DNA of 9,594 bases, taken from positions 1-9,594 of the forward strand of contig CAMHCZ010000067.1 in assembly GCA_946183755.1 (NCBI GenBank). Direction: 5' to 3'. This DNA comes from an uncultured bacterium. GTDB lineage: Bacteria; Bacteroidota; Bacteroidia; Bacteroidales; Paludibacteraceae. The translations under genes and the position numbers were made by a program. The notes under the pieces were generated by a model that worked only from the letters and a program-made list of their open reading frames with translations, ran no database searches and was not told the origin of the DNA. Below are positions 5,989-9,594 of this stretch, piece after piece; position 1 is the first letter of the stretch; each line of letters opens with the position of its first letter.

Positions 5989-7209
5989 TTATTTGATTAT
6001 TTTTTTCATAAAAATCCTGTTAAGCCACACGCCACGCCTCTTCTGATTCTTGAAAAGAAGTATCGCAAACGTTGTCCCCTTGCCCTCTTCGGAATTTTTC
6101 ACATATATCTTTCCGTCGTGATACTCCTCGATTATTCGTTTGGCGAACGACAGACCGAGTCCCCAGCCCCTTTTCTTCGTGGTGTATCCCGACTTGAATA
6201 TCGTGCTCCACCTTGACTTCGGTATTCCGCTGCCGGAGTCGGTCACGTCAATCTCGCAGAAAAGCCTGTTGGCATTCACCTCCACCGCTATTTTTCCCGA
6301 CTTGCCGTTCATGGAGTCAACTGCGTTCTTGCACAGATTCTCAATGACCCATTCGAAAAGCGGAACATTTATCGGCATTTTATAATTGTCGTCAATGTGG
6401 CTGACAAGGCTTATATCCACATGCTTCGACGTCCTGTCGCGCATATACGACACGGCGTTCGACACGACCGGCATAACCTCCGACTCCGAGAGCTCCGGCT
6501 TCGAGCCTATCTTCGAGAATCTCTCCGCAATGATTTTCAGACGATTCACATCCTTGTTCATCTCGTCCACATACTCGCCATGGCTTGGGTCGCGGAGTTT
6601 GAACAGCTCCATCCACGCCTCGAGCGACGAGATAGGAGTGCCAAGCTGATGGGCAGTCTCCTTGCTCATGCCTGCCCACACCGCATTCTGCTCCGACCGC
6701 CATGTGCTGTAAAGGAACAGCACCAGCACTATGATGAACACGAAAATGATGGAAAGCACGCCGATGGTGAAATACCTAAGCCCGACCACCATCATCGACT
6801 CGTCGTAGTAAACATACTGATGGCTCTCGTCTGCCATCTCTATCTCGATAGGCTCACGGGCGTTTCCGAACTTGCGTATCGTCGCCTTGGTCCACTTCGA
6901 GCGCTCAGCCTCATCGTCCGGCACATCCACATTCCTTGCGTCTATGAAGTTGCCTGCCGAGTCAGCAAGTATCACGGGTATGTCTGTATTGTCGTTTATG
7001 ACCTTGAGCTCAAGCGTGAGGTCAGCATTAGTGTCCGCCTTGGCTATGATGCGCGTCGCCTCCGCCCAGTTGCCGACACGGCGCGTCTCCATCTCCGAAA
7101 GGCTGTCCACGAAAGCGTTCAGCACGAACAGCGAAGCCGCGACTATCATCACGGCAAAAGCGACAAAACCGGCCTTCACCCAGTTGTATTTACTGCTGTA
7201 ATATCTCAT
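5989..7209 (-). CDS. Membrane sensor histidine kinase (orphan)
   Basis: A 406-residue sensor kinase. Two membrane segments (about 13-33 and 147-167) flank a periplasmic sensor region of about 110 residues that I do not recognise. No HAMP or PAS domain can be seen: the helix bearing the phospho-accepting His187 (AHQLGTP, 186-192) begins within about 10 residues of the second segment. The ATPase domain is complete, with N box NLCKNAVDS (291-299), G1 DSGSGIP (324-330), F box Phe338 and G2 GWGLGLS (348-354). The residue after His187 is Gln, where typical HisKA kinases have Glu or Asp. A basic tail (387-406) extends past the catalytic domain. It starts 20 bases after rsgA and is probably co-transcribed with it. 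No response regulator is encoded here, so partner and signal are unknown. Confidence 0.93.
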   Translation of the reverse strand: MRYYSSKYNWVKAGFVAFAVMIVAASLFVLNAFVDSLSEMETRRVGNWAEATRIIAKADTNADLTLELKVINDNTDIPVILADSAGNFIDARNVDVPDDEAERSKWTKATIRKFGNAREPIEIEMADESHQYVYYDESMMVVGLRYFTIGVLSIIFVFIIVLVLFLYSTWRSEQNAVWAGMSKETAHQLGTPISSLEAWMELFKLRDPSHGEYVDEMNKDVNRLKIIAERFSKIGSKPELSESEVMPVVSNAVSYMRDRTSKHVDISLVSHIDDNYKMPINVPLFEWVIENLCKNAVDSMNGKSGKIAVEVNANRLFCEIDVTDSGSGIPKSRWSTIFKSGYTTKKRGWGLGLSFAKRIIEEYHDGKIYVKNSEEGKGTTFAILLFKNQKRRGVWLNRIFMKKIIK

Positions 7210-7229
7210 GTGGAAAAAACTCGCGGAAA

Positions 7230-8165
7230 TTAATGCTCGCGCTCGCGGTACTTGCTCTCGTCCTCGTCCTCCATCACGCTTCTGTAGCTGGCGTACCTCG
7301 ACTCGCTGATCCGATGCTCCTCGACAGCCTTCAGCACAGCGCAGCCCGGCTCATGAACGTGGGTGCAGTTGTTGAATCGGCAATTCTCCGACTCGCGGAA
7401 TATCTCTGGGAAGTAATGCGACACTTCCTCGTGCTTGAAATCGACCGTGCCGAAACCTTTTATTCCCGGCGTGTCTATTATATAACCGCCTCCGTCGAGC
7501 TCATACATCTCGGAAAATGTTGTCGTGTGCATTCCCTTGTCATGATACGACGAAATCTCGCCCGTCTTGGCTATCTCTTTCTTCAGCAGCGAGTTAATGA
7601 GCGTGGATTTGCCCACACCCGAATTGCCGGAGAACAAAGAAATCTTGCCGTTAAGCGACTCTCGCAGCTCATCGACGCCGGCGCCCGTGAGCGACGACAC
7701 CTCGCGACACATATAGCCGATGCCCTCGTAAAGATACTTCATCGAGGCAAGGTACCCCTTATCCTCGTCCGTCAGCAGGTCCGTCTTGTTGAAAACAATG
7801 CACGCATCAACGTTATAGGCCTCGGCTGTGGCGAGGAAACGGTCAATGAATGTGGTAGATGTCTCGGGATGGACAATCGTAGCGACCAGAATCACCAAAT
7901 CGAGATTGGCGGCTATTATCTGGCTCTGCTTGCTAAGGTTGGACGAGCGGCGGATGATGTAGTTCTTGCGGTCCTCTATCTCGCTGATGAGCCCGTGCCC
8001 TTCGTGATCGACAGAGAACACGACATTGTCGCCAACCGTTATAGGATTTGTGCTCCTTATGCCCTTGAGACGGAAGGAGCCTTTGACCTTGCACTGAAAG
8101 GTCTGGCCGTCGTCGGTTTTCACCTCAAGCCAGCTGCCTGTATTTTTTATTACAAGTCCTTTCAT
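7230..8165 (-). CDS. rsgA: Ribosome small-subunit GTPase RsgA (YjeQ)
   Basis: RsgA is a circularly permuted GTPase that acts in late 30S maturation and is stimulated by the small subunit. The 311 residues show an N-terminal OB-fold region (about 1-70), then the permuted motifs: G4 NKTD (126-129) comes before G1 GNSGVGKS (180-187) and G3 DTPG (231-234). The zinc site is intact, Cys262-x4-Cys267-x-His269-x5-Cys275. The C terminus is short and charged. It lies 24 bases after frr and 20 bases before the kinase, with no terminator or promoter between, so it is probably part of the pyrH-frr-rsgA-kinase transcript. The leader has no Shine-Dalgarno sequence. Confidence 0.96.
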   Translation of the reverse strand: MKGLVIKNTGSWLEVKTDDGQTFQCKVKGSFRLKGIRSTNPITVGDNVVFSVDHEGHGLISEIEDRKNYIIRRSSNLSKQSQIIAANLDLVILVATIVHPETSTTFIDRFLATAEAYNVDACIVFNKTDLLTDEDKGYLASMKYLYEGIGYMCREVSSLTGAGVDELRESLNGKISLFSGNSGVGKSTLINSLLKKEIAKTGEISSYHDKGMHTTTFSEMYELDGGGYIIDTPGIKGFGTVDFKHEEVSHYFPEIFRESENCRFNNCTHVHEPGCAVLKAVEEHRISESRYASYRSVMEDEDESKYREREH

Positions 8166-8189
8166 TGCAAACGTCTTTAAAACATTGAC

Positions 8190-8750
8190 TTACACAGTCA
8201 TAATTTCTTTTTCCTTCTCTGCGTAAAGGTCGTCTATCTTCTTGATCCACTTGTCGTGGAGCTTCTGAACCTGGTCTTCGCCGTCCTTCTCGACATCCTC
8301 AGGCATTCCGTCCTTGATTGCCTTCTTAAGACCGTCTATCGCGTCTCTTCTCGCATTTCTCACTACGACCTTAGAGTTCTCGCACTCCTGCTTGCACTTC
8401 TTAGCCAGCTCGCGGCGTCTTTCCTCGGTCAATGGCGGTATCTGCAGACGGATTATCTCGCCGTTGTTGATAGGCATGATGCCGACTTCGGAGTTGATTA
8501 TAGCCTTCTCTATGACCGCAAGCATAGACTTCTCGAATGGCTTGATGGCTATCGTTCTCGCATCTGGAGTTGTGACTACCGCCGCTGCGCTGATAGGCGA
8601 CTGTGTGCCGTAGTAGTCTATTCTGATAGGGTCAAGTATGTGCGCGTTCGCCTTTCCTGCTCTCACTCTTGCCAATGCCTCTTCGAGATACATTGTTGCC
8701 TCTTCCATAGCCTCCTCAGCCTTGCTCAGATATTCTTTCAAATCTGCCAT
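8190..8750 (-). CDS. frr: Ribosome recycling factor
   Basis: Frr works with EF-G to split post-termination ribosomes. At 186 residues it has the normal length. The family core is clear: RAGKANAHILD (30-40), YYG (46-48), IPPLTEERRREL (104-115) and VRNARRDA (130-137). The arginines at 134-135 lie where E. coli has its key Arg132. The rest is highly helical, as expected for the long three-helix bundle. pyrH ends 45 bases upstream, the common pyrH-frr pairing. That gap has no TAnnTTTG box and no terminator; it gives an A-rich leader without Shine-Dalgarno sequence. Confidence 0.98.
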   Translation of the reverse strand: MADLKEYLSKAEEAMEEATMYLEEALARVRAGKANAHILDPIRIDYYGTQSPISAAAVVTTPDARTIAIKPFEKSMLAVIEKAIINSEVGIMPINNGEIIRLQIPPLTEERRRELAKKCKQECENSKVVVRNARRDAIDGLKKAIKDGMPEDVEKDGEDQVQKLHDKWIKKIDDLYAEKEKEIMTV

Positions 8751-8795
8751 AATAGTTTCTGTGTTTTTATTGTTATTTATTTTTATTCAAATCGC

Positions 8796-9503
8796 TTATT
8801 TGACAAGAGTTCCGATGTTCTCGCCGTCCATGAGCTTCTTCAGATTGCCCACCTTGTCCATGTTGAAGACGTAGATTTTCATGCCATTCTCCTTGCACAT
8901 GGTAGTGGCAGTGAGGTCCATCACCTTCAGTCCCTTATTGTAAATCTCGTCGTATGTTATTTCGTCGAACTTAGTGGCTGTTGGGTCTTTCTCTGGGTCG
9001 GCGGTGTAGATGCCGTCCACGCGTGTGCCTTTGAGCATCACGTCAGCCTCTATTTCTATGGCTCTGAGCGAAGAGCCTGTGTCGGTAGTGAAGTAAGGGT
9101 TTCCCGTTCCTGCCGAGAAGATAGCCACTTCGCCATTCTGCATCGCCTCTATGGCTTTCCACTTAGTGTAAAACTCGCCGATAGGCTCCATTCTGATGGC
9201 TGTGAGCACTCGCGTCTTCACGCCTATCGCAGTCAGCGCCGAACTCAACGCAAGGCTGTTGATGACTGTCGCGAGCATACCCATCTGGTCGCCCTTGACT
9301 CTGTCGAAGCCTTTCGAAGCTCCGCTCAATCCACGAAAGATATTTCCTCCGCCTATCACAATGCCTATCTGCACGCCCATCTCGCTTATTTCTTTTATCT
9401 GGGCGGCGTATTCAGCAAGACGCTTCTCGTCTATGCCGTACTGCTGCTCTCCCATAAGCGACTCGCCGCTTAGTTTCAAGAGAATTCTATTGAATCGTGC
9501 CAT
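8796..9503 (-). CDS. pyrH: UMP kinase
   Basis: PyrH phosphorylates UMP to UDP using ATP, feeding all pyrimidine nucleotide synthesis; it is a hexamer of the amino acid kinase family. The 235 residues match the family in length and motifs: LKLSGESL (9-16) near the N terminus, GGGNIFRG (51-58), GDQMGMLATVINSL (71-84), GTGNPYFTTDT (132-142) and YTADPEKDP (166-174). The ATG at 9503 gives the usual short lead into the first strand. It is the first gene of the run leading through frr to the kinase and has its own promoter 23 bases upstream. In many bacteria pyrH follows rpsB-tsf; here it starts a transcription unit, though the upstream neighbour is outside the window. Confidence 0.98.
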   Translation of the reverse strand: MARFNRILLKLSGESLMGEQQYGIDEKRLAEYAAQIKEISEMGVQIGIVIGGGNIFRGLSGASKGFDRVKGDQMGMLATVINSLALSSALTAIGVKTRVLTAIRMEPIGEFYTKWKAIEAMQNGEVAIFSAGTGNPYFTTDTGSSLRAIEIEADVMLKGTRVDGIYTADPEKDPTATKFDEITYDEIYNKGLKVMDLTATTMCKENGMKIYVFNMDKVGNLKKLMDGENIGTLVK

Positions 9504-9519
9504 TTGTCAATTATTATAT

Positions 9520-9540
9520 ATTCTGCAAATATAGCAGAAT
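9520..9540. repeat. Inverted repeat around the pyrH -7 box
   Basis: ATTCTGC (9520-9526) and GCAGAAT (9534-9540) are perfect 7-base arms around the spacer AAATATA. The repeat frames the -7 element of the pyrH promoter. Since transcription should begin near 9520, the repeat would act as DNA, for example as a repressor site, not as an RNA hairpin. Part of one arm could simply be the GCA that often follows TAnnTTTG in this phylum. Confidence 0.45.
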
Positions 9541-9556
9541 TAGTAGCCACTGCCAA
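9526..9556 (-). promoter_or_regulatory. Promoter of pyrH-frr-rsgA-kinase
   Basis: The minus strand has TTG (9554-9556), 20 bases, then TATATTTG (9526-9533), a full Bacteroidota TAnnTTTG box. Transcription should begin near 9520, about 17 bases before the pyrH ATG. It shares the twelve bases CTATATTTGCAG with the era promoter. Confidence 0.8.
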
Positions 9557-9594
9557 TTTTGTTTGTTTTTATTGACTCAACGCAAAGACAGGCA

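Noticed and set aside
7233..8180. A 315-codon plus-strand open frame covering rsgA almost exactly.
   Set aside because: It is fully antisense to an unmistakable RsgA, with no promoter, leader or known motif of its own.
8256..9473. A 405-codon plus-strand open frame across frr and pyrH.
   Set aside because: It crosses two certain genes on the other strand and the gap between them, and its low-complexity His/Cys/Arg-rich product matches no family I know.

Overview
This window looks like a chromosomal housekeeping region from a Bacteroidota bacterium, most likely order Bacteroidales. Four things point there. Five intergenic gaps carry the Bacteroidota -7 promoter element TAnnTTTG. Most start codons have A/T-rich leaders and no Shine-Dalgarno sequence. 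The sensor kinase has the AHQLGTP-type histidine box that I associate with this phylum. The gene order (DUF177-rpmF-fabH and era-der) also fits. Ten protein genes lie on the minus strand and one on the plus strand, and all eleven look intact. I see no RNA gene, insertion sequence, CRISPR array or phage remnant, and no gene-free stretch over 300 bases.

Layout from right to left, in the direction of minus-strand transcription. pyrH (UMP kinase) has its own promoter at the right edge and is followed closely by frr (ribosome recycling factor), rsgA (30S-maturation GTPase) and a membrane sensor histidine kinase with no response regulator beside it. A second promoter just after the kinase stop drives a DUF177/YceD protein, rpmF (ribosomal protein L32) and fabH (3-ketoacyl-ACP synthase III). 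This run ends at a strong intrinsic terminator. Next come the only plus-strand gene, an AEC-family membrane transporter, and, divergent from it, an acyl-ACP thioesterase. Both have TAnnTTTG promoters in the 134-base gap between them. era and der follow on the minus strand, with a promoter that begins at the thioesterase stop codon. der ends at base 1 of the window.

The genes cover three linked tasks. Ribosome assembly and recycling is represented by RsgA, Era, Der, L32 and Frr, with DUF177 possibly linked to rRNA. FabH starts fatty acid synthesis and the thioesterase can end it. PyrH supplies pyrimidine nucleotides. The less ordinary points are a 9-base perfect Shine-Dalgarno sequence on der alone, the thioesterase/transporter pair lying between fabH and era, a thioesterase that seems to lack one catalytic glutamate, the orphan kinase with Gln after its phospho-accepting His, and a perfect inverted repeat framing the pyrH -7 box. 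I did not find a convincing undescribed multi-gene system.
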